Shown here in pieces: positions 9,193 to 17,770 of a DNA stretch of 26,588 bases. A program made the position numbers and the translations under genes. How positions within the stretch are numbered: position 1 is the first letter of the stretch; every line of letters begins with the position of its first letter. Location: positions 1-26,588 of the forward strand of contig JADGIG010000060.1 of assembly GCA_018985235.1 (NCBI GenBank), in the 5' to 3' direction. The notes beneath the pieces were generated by a model. The model was not told the origin of the DNA. It ran no database searches and saw only the letters and a list, made by a program, of their open reading frames with translations. Source of the stretch: Sanchytrium tribonematis. Its lineage: Eukaryota; Sanchytriomycota; Sanchytriomycetes; Sanchytriales; Sanchytriaceae.

Positions 9193-10311
9193 TTAATTTT
9201 TCTGAAGACGATTTGGTACGAGTTTGAATTTTCGAAAATTGAAATTTGGAAATTGATCTCTGATTATTTGAAAAAGATGCATTTTGTTATATGGACATGC
9301 AAACTCATAGTGTTGTAAGTCATTATGGTTATTTAGAATGGTTAAATGGGCTGTGGTCCCGTCATGGAGCTCATGATATCTTGAGATGGACAGATTTAAA
9401 AATTGGCTGTTTATTGAATGACTAATAGAATAGATATTGAGTTTAAAAGGAAATGATGCAGATCTTAGTAATGATTGAGTATTAGGTAAAAGACATTGGC
9501 GGAGTGTGTGGCAGAGTATTGGCAAATCTGGCGTATTTGGATATTTCAATGAAATAGAGTTCGAATACATTTGAGTCATAATTTGGGTATCATGGTAAGC
9601 AGCATTAGCGCATGAATGATGATTGTTATTATGGATCTCAGTAAAATGAAAATGACTTATATATTTGAGAAGAGAACAGATGCGAGTGTTCTCATTATCA
9701 TAGAATGAATAAGAAATTATAGGTATATTATCTTTCGGCATCATTTCAAGGTGTTTATCATCATGCTGAGATTTCAAATTTGTAAATTGATGCAGTACTA
9801 CTTGAATAAATAGAATTGAAAAGAAATCAAATTTATTTAATCTTCCAAGGTCATGCCAGTCTAAATGAGTACCAAATACCAAGATAGGCTTAATAGTTGT
9901 AATATGCAACATTTTGGCAATCTTTGCAGTAAAATCTTCATCCAATTCAATGAATTCTCCGTCATCTGTGATTCCTTGATAAATAATATCCAAATCTCTA
10001 AATTCTGGTCCGTAGATTTTAACGTATTCCTCTTTAAGGGCACTGACTAGATTTTCATCTTTGGGGAACTGAAATGATAGTGTCAAATCCTGTCCTGATT
10101 CGTCAGAAATGGTTAAATCAAATGATCTGGTCTCAGTTGAGTGATGATTGGACTTCAATTGGCTAAATACTTTAGTATATCTAGATTTGTTAGATTCAAG
10201 GTCATGGGTGGCATTTTGGATACCAATTTGCTCAATATTGGCCATTAAACGTGTTAACGACTTGATTGCTGCCATTTTGATGATGGAATTGGTTCCCAAA
10301 TTCTCACTCAT
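9193..10311 (-). CDS. LINE-A ORF1b with two ubiquitin-like segments
   Basis: Frame of 372 codons from ATG 10311 to TAA 9193-9195. Residues about 63-147 read like a ubiquitin fold: strand FDLTISD, strand LTLSFQF, helix NLVSALKEEYVKIYG, strand LDIIYQGI, then DDGEF and IKPILVF. The order matches ubiquitin, where IIYQG resembles LIFAG. A second, shorter segment at about 321-372 (AHLTILN, LQHYEFAC, helix MHLFQIIRDQFP, FRKFKLV) runs into the TAA. Codons for Leu-Gly-Gly follow the TAA directly in frame, as if a GG terminus had been cut off by the stop. No zinc knuckle or coiled coil of classical ORF1 proteins is obvious. The fold assignment comes from pattern reading and needs structural prediction. 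Confidence 0.6.
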   Translation of the reverse strand: MSENLGTNSIIKMAAIKSLTRLMANIEQIGIQNATHDLESNKSRYTKVFSQLKSNHHSTETRSFDLTISDESGQDLTLSFQFPKDENLVSALKEEYVKIYGPEFRDLDIIYQGITDDGEFIELDEDFTAKIAKMLHITTIKPILVFGTHLDWHDLGRLNKFDFFSILFIQVVLHQFTNLKSQHDDKHLEMMPKDNIPIISYSFYDNENTRICSLLKYISHFHFTEIHNNNHHSCANAAYHDTQIMTQMYSNSISLKYPNTPDLPILCHTLRQCLLPNTQSLLRSASFPFKLNIYSISHSINSQFLNLSISRYHELHDGTTAHLTILNNHNDLQHYEFACPYNKMHLFQIIRDQFPNFNFRKFKLVPNRLQKN

Positions 10312-10344
10312 TCCAAATGATGGGATCTGATCACTCTTTAATAC

Positions 10345-11703
10345 CTACTTTGGGACCACGGATTTGAAGTAGTAATCTAATTGTGTTGCATTGCAACGAT
10401 TAAATCCTTGTTCAGATACATATGCATTGGAATTAACCAATCTACTAGGACTAGCAATGAGAGCAATAAATACGCATTTATATCGCACATCTAAATCTTC
10501 AGCAAGATGAATGAACTCACAAACTTGATGGTTGAGGCAATAATTTCTCACTGTTTTGGCGGATTTCAATGCAGAGATGGGTCCAAAGAATACATTCAAA
10601 TGGTAAGCATGAGTTAATTTGTAATTGGAATGGATAATTGATTGGATAGCTGGCATGTCTAAATCATAAATATCTGTGTTGGGATTTGGTGAATTCACGT
10701 GTTTGACGGAGAAAGTAGAGAAGTTTGTGGCTTGCAAATCGAGTGTAATATGAAAGTAATTTGGGTCACTGACCAAATAACATGGTAAATTGGCGTCATT
10801 TTCTTCAATTTGCTCACAATATGATTTGATAAGCTCTAGATACTCCTTGTAAATCCCTGATTGTAGATGCTTCATAGGTGCAGTAATGTGGTTTCTTAAA
10901 GCCACAGTATCCATTTTTTCGGCTCGTAGACAGAACTTAGGGATTGTTAATTCACGATTAAATTGTAAAGGTTTCCTATCCATGAAATAGTCGTGGGAAC
11001 ACCAGAATTCAATATGTTGTGCATATTTCTGTGAACCAATCGCTGCTGTGGTTCCTTGGGCTACTGCAGGGCAGGAAAGAGTGTGATTGGGGGTCAAATG
11101 TTTTGTTAATTTTATAATGGTCAATAAATGTCCTCTTGAAGTGTCTTTAATAATGTTATCAAGATCTGCTATCTTTTGTGCATCTCTGGAGCCAGATTGG
11201 AATGCTTTTAAGCTTCCTTTTAACTGAGATGACATATCAGAAAGACCTTGCAAGAGTTTATAAAGTGCGAGCGCAATTGACATGTGAGCAAATTGAATAT
11301 GTTTATTGGTGTGAAGGCGCCATTGGCAAACTTGAATATGTTTATTGGTGTGAAGGCGCCATTGGCAAACTTGAATATGTTTATTGGTGTGAAGGCGCCA
11401 TTGGCAAACTTGATCTTTTGAAATGCAATCTGAGTGTTTTTTTAGTAAAGTGGAATGTTCAAGTTTCTCATTTTCACAAGTTAGTATGTAATAGATTTTA
11501 GTGGATGGAAGCCAATCTGTGTAGAAAATAAAGTGTTTTATTGAGAAAGATGCATGAAATTCTGTTGCTTTATGAGCAGAAATAGCACATTCATTTGATA
11601 ACAAGCGAATTATGCGAGTTGTGGTCCAGAAAGTCAAATTGGCAAAAAAAATTAAAATTTTAAAAATTTTGCAGATCAAACTGGCAACTCCTCGTTTCAT
11701 CAA
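10345..11703 (-). CDS. LINE-A ORF1a, unknown protein with a 13-residue tandem repeat
   Basis: Open frame of 452 codons ending at TAG 10345-10347; ORF1b continues in the same frame after 33 nt with no other stop. The listed 5' end is a TTG; the first ATG is 11700, and a later plausible start is ATG 11283 just after three perfect 39-bp repeats, giving 312 residues. The frame is also open upstream of 11703 as far as about 11925 if two TAA codons (11806-11808 and 11836-11838) are ignored, and that stretch looks coding (KVARRLITQSNG, then DTSTLQNLFEKN). I do not recognise a domain. Segment KCVFIALIASPSRLV, followed by an amphipathic helix, resembles YFLIVLQMDSEK in the broken gene at 17771-19030, suggesting both are ORF1 products of related LINEs. 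Confidence 0.55.
   Translation of the reverse strand: MMKRGVASLICKIFKILIFFANLTFWTTTRIIRLLSNECAISAHKATEFHASFSIKHFIFYTDWLPSTKIYYILTCENEKLEHSTLLKKHSDCISKDQVCQWRLHTNKHIQVCQWRLHTNKHIQVCQWRLHTNKHIQFAHMSIALALYKLLQGLSDMSSQLKGSLKAFQSGSRDAQKIADLDNIIKDTSRGHLLTIIKLTKHLTPNHTLSCPAVAQGTTAAIGSQKYAQHIEFWCSHDYFMDRKPLQFNRELTIPKFCLRAEKMDTVALRNHITAPMKHLQSGIYKEYLELIKSYCEQIEENDANLPCYLVSDPNYFHITLDLQATNFSTFSVKHVNSPNPNTDIYDLDMPAIQSIIHSNYKLTHAYHLNVFFGPISALKSAKTVRNYCLNHQVCEFIHLAEDLDVRYKCVFIALIASPSRLVNSNAYVSEQGFNRCNATQLDYYFKSVVPK
11293..11409. repeat. Three perfect 39-bp tandem repeats
   Basis: Units at 11293-11331, 11332-11370 and 11371-11409 are identical. As 39 is a multiple of three they keep the LINE-A frame and encode VCQWRLHTNKHIQ three times. 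Perfect identity implies recent expansion. They lie just upstream of the alternative ORF1 start at 11283, so they could be a 5' UTR or promoter repeat rather than protein. Confidence 0.95.
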
Positions 11704-11930
11704 ATGACATCTTAAAAAGTCAATTGTATTTTTTTCAAATAGATTTTGAAGGGTTGAAGTATCAATTTTGTCCCATTGAACTGCAGCAATTTCATTTATA
11801 ACTAGTTAATTGGGAATTGGAGATACAAGAGCCAATTATTGCCAGATTTTTAAATATTTGAGGGTATAATCCACACAGACTCCATTTGATTGAGTAATTA
11901 AGCGTCTAGCCACTTTAAAATTTCAACTAA

Positions 11931-12640
11931 TTATTCAATTTACTCTCTTCAGTAGCCAAAAGTTATACAATACCAAGGAGATGAAAAAAATGAAAAAGCA
12001 ACAAAGATCAGAGAATCTTATGAAAAACTGCTCTCTTGATACGCGATTAGAATTAATAAATAATTATTTTAATAGTAGTAATTCCTGTTTGAAAATTATA
12101 TTTGGAGTGATATTTTTATATTTTACAAATATAAATCTATTTTTTTAAAATATAAATAATTTCTAAAATCAGTTTAAATGAGTATAAGAATCTGGCAAGT
12201 TGATGGAAATGGCTTTGAAGAAAAACGCTTCCCTTTTATAAAAATTATATTTTTTCCATAACTTTATTTATTGTCCGGGTAAACTCACAGCTGATGGCCA
12301 ATCACGTTACCCTTTTGAAACAATAAAATTTTATCTGTGAAGGTTCTATTTGGATACAAAAAACCCGACTCCCAGGACTATGTTGCACGTAATCAAAAAG
12401 AGACGCTCTTAGACCATCTAAAATAACGAAAAACTACGAAACTGGGCAATCTTTTTATTATGGTGTAATGTGAACAATGGGTGGGTTTTACAATCAAAAA
12501 AACTAGGATCAAAATGAGCTGAACTCGACTCTGTTGGTTTTACCTTTGATTTTTCAATTGCATCCCTGCACATATCGGGATCGAGAAAAAATTGAAATTT
12601 GATTCTGTTACAACATTCCTAAAAATAGATAAATAAACTC
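11931..12640. other. No intact gene; possible decayed coding remnants
   Basis: The region is very AT-rich. On the plus strand a short frame starts at the ATG near 12178 (SIRIWQVDGNGFEEKRF) and ends after 27 codons. Near 12340-12420 another short frame reads protein-like (KVLFGYKKPDSQDY). Neither could be joined into a recognisable protein. No RNA gene or element border was seen. Confidence 0.4.
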
Positions 12641-12687
12641 CTTTTCAGGTGTTTTGTGCACATTTGTTTGGCAAAATACATTATACA

Positions 12688-12885
12688 ATGACAGATGGAA
12701 GACAAAAGTGGACAAATGAAGAAGTAGTTACACTATTAAATTGGTTTTTAGAGATACAAGCTAGCCAGAGCAAAACAAATTGCAGTAAAGCTAGCGTCAT
12801 TAAAGAAGGTAGTCTTTTTGATACCTATCTAGAGGAAAATTCAAACTTTAGATGGAATTATGAGCAGTGTCTAAATAAGTAGAAG
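12688..12885 (+). pseudogene. Myb/SANT-like DNA-binding domain fragment (Harbinger accessory type)
   Basis: From ATG 12688 the frame reads MTDGRQKWTNEEVVTLLNWF, then FDTYLEENSNF and YEQCLNK, followed by TAG at 12880-12882 and further plausible residues (KAIKKL). The Trp spacing and the C.NKxKAI ending match the Myb/SANT-like domain of PIF/Harbinger second proteins and related DNA-binding genes. In that family the position of the TAG is normally Trp (NKWKA), so the stop fits a TGG-to-TAG change. The remnant is cut off by the 3' end of LINE-B sequence near 12900. DNA-binding partner function is inferred. Confidence 0.55.
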
Positions 12886-15690
12886 GCAATAAAGAAACTG
12901 AACAGACCACAGATCAGAGTAGACAACACACATACTGATGGTATGTGTTCTGTGGGATTCTAGCACAATACCTTCTTCATCATATACTTCTAAAGCATAT
13001 GTGTATATTGGCATCACCACTTCTCGATAAAATTGCTTATAAGCACCTTGAAGTGACTCAAACGTGCGTGTCCATTTAATCTGCCCAATTGCAAAATTGA
13101 CTTTGTCAATGCGTGACTTGACATCTACTGCATAATCAATATTATCCCATTTTAAATAAACACTCAGATACTTCATATTATTTGCTTTGGGACTGATATT
13201 TCATTAGAAAGATTTAAATGCGTAATTTTTGAATCGGATGTGACGTATTGAAATTTCTGACTATTAGCAATAAATCCATGATATTTAAGCTTTAATAATA
13301 TAAGATTACTCAATAATTGTGCATTTTGGTAGCTATTGCACACCAATAGCAAGTCATCGGCGTAGATGTGGATTGAAAAATTATTAGAATTTGAGATGGA
13401 TAGTAAAATGCGATCCATCACGTAGGCAAACAACAGAAAGCTTAGTGAGCCACCCTATGGAGTGCTTCTCATGAATGGAATGGCTGTTTGATTAGAATCA
13501 AAAGGGAATTAAATTGATTGTTTTGTGATAATGATTTTTAATAGATTCAAATAGTGTGATTATATATGAGGTTTGAGTAATTCATTAAGATCCTTATGCA
13601 GAATACAATCACAGGCAGATGGGAATGTTTGAATTTCTTAAACTGAATAGATCTGGCTGCTGCAGCTGCGCTGTTTGCAGAATCCATGTTGGCGAATGCT
13701 AGGATGTATTCTATCGAGTAGTAACATATTTGTTGGAAAATTTTATATGTGCGTGATAATAGGTTGATGGGCCTATATCTGCTAGTATCCCTTTCATTTC
13801 CGCTTTTAAACACGTCAAAAGTAACTGAGAGGAGCCAGGCCGATGGGAAATTGCATTCAAGATAACATTGACTAAAGAAACTTAGAAATAATTCATATCC
13901 GATTTCTGGTAGATTTTTGAGAAGAATAGCCGGTATGGCATCACCAGACACTTTGTTGCTGTTTGAATGCTTAAATGCATTGGTTATACGTTCAGTCGTG
14001 AAGACCTCTCTTGCAACGGCATTCACTAGATGACTTAATTGAAGGATTTCTTCTGGCCAATCAGAAGAATTTGGGGAGAAATGAGTCAGTTGGTACTGAA
14101 TAGCTCTCTCAAGATCACAATTAAAAGAGTGATTAGGTCTCTTTGACTGTCGTAGTCTGCATAAATCGACAAAGGCGCTACTTTGGTTTTTATTAATATT
14201 CTCAAGATATTTTTTCTTTTTGCTCCTTGGATCTCTGATTTTTGATTCCTTCCTGATGCAGTCAATTTGGTGTCTAATGTTATCTCTTCGTGTAACTATG
14301 ATGTTTTTCTTCTTCAGTTTGCGCTTCAATTTATTTTTACGAATATTTAGAATTTGAATAACATTATCAAAATCATTCATTTGCGAGTTATCCAGGATAT
14401 TGCTTATACCAAGTATTTTGGTTGCATGTTTAGTACAGACCTTCAATAAGTAGCTCCATTTATCATTCACAGAAATATTTTCATATGCAATCTTATTTGT
14501 CTCAAATTCATGCTTTAATTTTTCTTGTAGGGATAGGCGAAGGATGGGATCATTCTTTAATTTACTCCATCTGATATTACGTAGAATTGCAATTGGGGAG
14601 TCAAGAGAATATGTAAATTTGATGGGGAAATGGTCAGAGCTAGTATCTTCTTCTGTTAATACCTCAACATTGCTAGTGCGATCTAGTTTGGATTGGTGGA
14701 CAAGTAGAACATCATTTACATTAATACCATTTCTCATGGTGCTTATATTGGGAGAATTTCTACACGAATATGCAAAATTACTTATAAATGTCTCAAATGA
14801 TCTTCCTACCCTATTTGACCCATTTTGAATCATGGACATGTGCATGTTGGCATCACCAACAACAATACTTTTTAATTCAAATGCTACTTGGAGTTCTGAA
14901 TGGACCAAAGAAAGATTCCCCATAATTCTAGGGGGAATATAAAGAAAGGAGAAGACATGTCCATCAATTTTAACTGTATGACAATGCTTTGTATTATGAT
15001 TCATTTGAGTGATGTTATTAATGCCAATTTTGATGTATATGCATTGTCTGTCCACCTCGTGGAGGAATTTGAATTTAAATTGTGAATATCCATTTAATCG
15101 AATATCCTTCTTCGTATCTAATCTATATTCATTCAAATGTAAGATATCTGGTCTGTGCATACCTATTAGAGATCTCAACTCTGTTTTTAGATTTCCTTGC
15201 CTGACTCCTCTACAATTGTAGCTTATGACGCAAAAATCATGAATTTGATCTGCCACACTGTGATCAGTGAGTAGATCACCATTTCCACCTCTAAGACGTA
15301 CATCAAAGTCATCATCAATCAATTTTATCCCAGAATAGATCTTTGACTCACTTCAATCCACATTTTCGATTCTTGAGTCAATGAAGTGCTTTACATCCTT
15401 TAAATTACATTGTTTAAAGTAGTAGAATGGGTATGAGTTGTTGTTATCCATTTTAATCCATAATAAACTCTGTTTTGGCTTATTTGATTTTAGATACAAA
15501 ATTGGTTGAATCACTGTTTTGGATGGTTCTGGTCTGCAGATTCTTTTGTTGTACACTGTATTAGCAGCAGGTGTTGCCATGGGACGCTTTAGAGAAGAGG
15601 AAACCAATGAATCAGCATTTATTGAATTAACTTTGATTCGCCTCTTCTCCAAAATTAAAGTGAACTACCGACAAGGGGAGCAGAGTACTC
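12886..15690 (-). pseudogene. LINE-B ORF2 (endonuclease-RT), decayed
   Basis: Main frame 13547-15322 carries the endonuclease (SYNCRG, LHLNEYR, VVGDANMH, TSSDHFP) and the start of the RT (NKVSGDAIPAILL, YRPINLL). A frameshift after the fingers region follows. The next frame (13173 to about 13480) has P-TAG-GG at 13450-13462, where the TAG at 13455-13457 replaces the Gln of the RT motif GVPQGG, then FLLFAYVMDRI and YADD. A third frame (12871-13176) holds the start of the thumb (MKYLSVYLKWDNIDY, similar to KYLGIHINCDGIDY in LINE-A). The C-terminal CCHC part is missing. Upstream, frame 15353-15652 is joined in phase through a TGA at 15353-15355 and contains a basic linker and a ubiquitin-like segment. 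LINE-B is a divergent relative of LINE-A and is certainly dead. Confidence 0.85.
15284..15469 (-). other. Ubiquitin-like segment ending in RLRGG at the N-terminus of LINE-B ORF2
   Basis: Reading through the TGA at 15353, the segment is strand SLLWIKMDNN, strand YPFYYFKQC, helix NLKDVKHFIDSRI, strand KIYSGIKL, DDD, then DVRLRGG (RLRGG codons at 15284-15298). The order and key residues parallel ubiquitin (IFVKTL, ITLEVE, NVKAKI, LIFAGKQL, LRLRGG). It is about 14 residues shorter than the usual 76, missing the stretch between the KQL turn and the last strand. The endonuclease begins about 20 residues after the GG. Assignment is by eye. Confidence 0.55.
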
Positions 15691-15855
15691 GACTGTGAGT
15701 TCAATAACCCGTCCTGTAGTGATTCTTGCCAAGTGGCACTTGATCTGAGGTCTGTTGATGTCACATGTCAGTGATCCGTGAATAAATTTAATTGGTCAGT
15801 GATTACACAATAGTTTCACCTGCTTCGATTATCTTTCACGTCGATCGCAAGTAGG

Positions 15856-15883
15856 GTGAAGCGTGAAGTGTGAAGCGTGAAAG
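15856..15883. repeat. Heptamer microsatellite GTGAAGC-type, four units
   Basis: Four consecutive 7-bp units (GTGAAGC, GTGAAGT, GTGAAGC, GTGAAAG) span the presumed beginning of the Harbinger transposase frame, which has no ATG there. Confidence 0.8.
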
Positions 15884-16991
15884 TGATTCTGACGAAAATA
15901 TTGACTTGTTACTGCTTTATTTATATTTTAAGGCACCCAAGAAGATCCCAAGAAAGCCACGATCATTTTACCAACCAATTCCTAGAGCATACATTTGGTA
16001 TCATTTACAAGTAGCTGTTTTACATGATAGACACTATAGATTCTTTTTTCGTATGACTAAATTGCAATACGAATCCCTTTTAAATATTTGCATGCAAAGC
16101 GATCATCATTATTTACTAAATTCCCCAGTCGCATTTTCGAAAAAATTACACATCTATTTATACTTTGTTGGGAATAATCCATATAATACAGAGATGGTAG
16201 ATCGCTTTGGCGTAGGATCACCACTCACTTATGTATTGGAAGTTGCCAATTTATTGAATGAATCACTTTATAACAATTTCGTAAAATGGCCAGATTTGAC
16301 AGAAAAAGTAGCCATAAAACAACAATTTGAACAATATTGTGGTTTTAAAAATATAATTGGATGTATAGATGGAACCCATGTGGGGATATCTGGTATTGGC
16401 AAATTCAGAAATGGATATACAACAAGAAAGAGTGTCTACGCAATTAACGTGACATTTGTGTGTGATTATAATAAACAAATAAGATATAGTATAATTGGCT
16501 GTCCAGGTGCATATCACGACAATCGCGTATTTGAATTATGTGATTTGCACAACAATGAATCACAATATTTTGATGGAAATGATGTCATGTTGGGAGATTC
16601 TGCATACAAGGGATCCAATAATGTGGTTGTGCCTTATACAAGTCCATCAGTAAAAGAGAATGTCAGTTTTAATTATTTACACGCCAAAGCACGTGTAAAA
16701 GTTGAAAATACGATTGGATTAAACAAGGGAAAATTCAAGGTGATGGGAACACAAATTAGAATCAAATCAATTAGAAAAATAGTGATTATCATCAAATCAA
16801 TTACAGTGGTGCATAATTTTATCATTCAATACAGTTTGAGAAACAATACAGAAGATGTTTGGGAGGAGGATGAATTACATGAAAATGATTTGCAAGTTGT
16901 AGAGCAATATCCAGAGCATGCAGCCATAAATTATAGATTTAATGTATCAGCATTTGAAAGAAAAGAGATTATGAAGAGGACAAATGAATAA
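15870..16991 (+). CDS. PIF/Harbinger transposase (DDE superfamily nuclease)
   Basis: Frame of 373 codons ending TAA. The nuclease shows CIDGTHV with D167, GDSAYKG with D243 and the segment KARVKVENTIG with E279, the DDE triad of PIF/Harbinger (HARBI1-like) transposases. The upstream region (HYRFFFRMTKLQYESLL) is the usual helical part before it. An acidic stretch, SDSDEN, stands at the N-terminus as in relatives. The listed start is a GTG inside a heptamer repeat; the first ATG is near 16053, too late to keep the whole protein, so the original ATG is lost or lies in an upstream exon. It converges with the accessory gene at 17018-17626, a layout typical of Harbinger elements. Reaction: cut-and-paste transposition, usually with 3-bp target duplications. 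No convincing terminal inverted repeats were found. Confidence 0.88.
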   Translation: MKRESDSDENIDLLLLYLYFKAPKKIPRKPRSFYQPIPRAYIWYHLQVAVLHDRHYRFFFRMTKLQYESLLNICMQSDHHYLLNSPVAFSKKLHIYLYFVGNNPYNTEMVDRFGVGSPLTYVLEVANLLNESLYNNFVKWPDLTEKVAIKQQFEQYCGFKNIIGCIDGTHVGISGIGKFRNGYTTRKSVYAINVTFVCDYNKQIRYSIIGCPGAYHDNRVFELCDLHNNESQYFDGNDVMLGDSAYKGSNNVVVPYTSPSVKENVSFNYLHAKARVKVENTIGLNKGKFKVMGTQIRIKSIRKIVIIIKSITVVHNFIIQYSLRNNTEDVWEEDELHENDLQVVEQYPEHAAINYRFNVSAFERKEIMKRTNE

Positions 16992-17017
16992 ATAAATTTA
17001 AAACTAATTAATTTATT

Positions 17018-17626
17018 TTATTGTGCATGTAGGCCAGATATTTTTAATGCCAATGTCTCTTCCATTCCTGATGCTTTCAAGTTTGAATAGATAATTGATC
17101 TTTCTTTCAACTTCTGCAAATCTAACATTTCCAATTCCTTTTCTGTTTTGCTTTTCTTTAATGATTTAATGCACTCATCCTCATTTTCAATATCCTCACA
17201 TTCTCTTTTCATTTTATTGGTAAAATAAGACTTGATCACACTAGAAACATCATCATCGGATGACAAGTTCTTTTTTGCAGTTTTATCAGTGGCTTTCACA
17301 CTAAATGGGTTGTTTTCATTATTATTCATTTCCACACATTCTGGATTTGCTTTTGGTGTTCCAACTAATGCCTTGTTGAAATTTTCAAGAATTTCTTTGG
17401 CCATTTGCTCTTCTTCTAATGATGCCGGTGTAACAATGGTATGATGTGAACCATCCATACAATTATTCCCACTTTTTAAAATATTTTCATTGAATTTGTT
17501 GGCCCATTTAATAAAATCCTTTTCTTTTCCCTCAATAGAATTAATAGATCTATTGAATCCTTCCTGTGCCAATGTTGCGAAGAGCCATTGTATTGCCAAA
17601 GATTAACGGTTGTCTTTTTGAGCCAT
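17018..17626 (-). pseudogene. PIF/Harbinger accessory protein, one in-frame TAA at codon 8
   Basis: The frame from ATG 17626 reads MAQKDNR, then TAA at 17603-17605, then SLAIQWLFATLAQEGFN and onward without a break to TAA at 17018. The rest is a charged protein with an acidic middle (SSDDDVSS, DIENEDEC) and a coiled-coil-like C-terminus (KTEKELEMLDLQKLKERS). In Harbinger elements the second ORF encodes a DNA-binding partner that carries the transposase to the nucleus; a clear Myb/SANT fold is not visible here. Position and orientation (27 bp from the transposase stop, convergent) make the assignment likely. The early stop fits a CAA-to-TAA change; an internal start would be the alternative. 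Confidence 0.6.
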
Positions 17627-17770
17627 AATTAGACAATTTGATTGGTCAAAACGATACAACGAATGCTGATTGGACTACATAAACTCGAAAATTGATTGGC
17701 TAATTTATTTTTTTTCACAACTCGATCTGTTGAGGCTACGGATCAAAGAATGGAGCTGAAACAAGGATTT

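Larger units (their letters stand above)
5835..11930 (-). mobile_element. LINE-A: nearly full-length non-LTR retrotransposon
   Basis: The element runs on the minus strand. It has a 3' terminus with AATAAA and a 9-A tail (5835-5860), an EN-RT-CCHC ORF2 (5911-9135), and ORF1 material (9193-11703, with an open frame traceable to about 11925). All ORFs share one reading frame. The 5' border is uncertain: the frame weakens near 11930 and I found no target-site duplication matching the 3' flank. There is no RNase H in ORF2. Three other regions of the window (12886-15690, 25060-25620 and perhaps 25966-26230) are related, so this is a multi-copy family. Confidence 0.85.

Noticed and set aside
11178-11501. 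Plus-strand ORF over the 39-bp repeats
   Set aside because: It is open only because it is antisense to the LINE-A ORF1 frame and shares its repeats.
794-11925. Ciliate-like code with TAA/TAG as Gln, suggested by many in-frame TAA/TAG
   Set aside because: The 656-codon ankyrin gene, the 1074-codon LINE-A ORF2 and the Harbinger transposase contain many Gln codons, all CAA or CAG. If TAA/TAG were regular Gln codons some should appear there. The ABCA, ankyrin 1 and transposase genes also end sensibly at TAA.
12928-12948. ACACATAC/GTATGTGT hairpin at the LINE-B and Myb/SANT junction
   Set aside because: It lies within LINE-B thumb coding sequence and is only 8 bp; no link to an element end.
15775-17745. 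TGATCCGT near 15770 and its reverse complement near 17740 as Harbinger terminal repeats
   Set aside because: Only about 8 bp match and the sequence diverges at once; no 3-bp target duplication could be shown.
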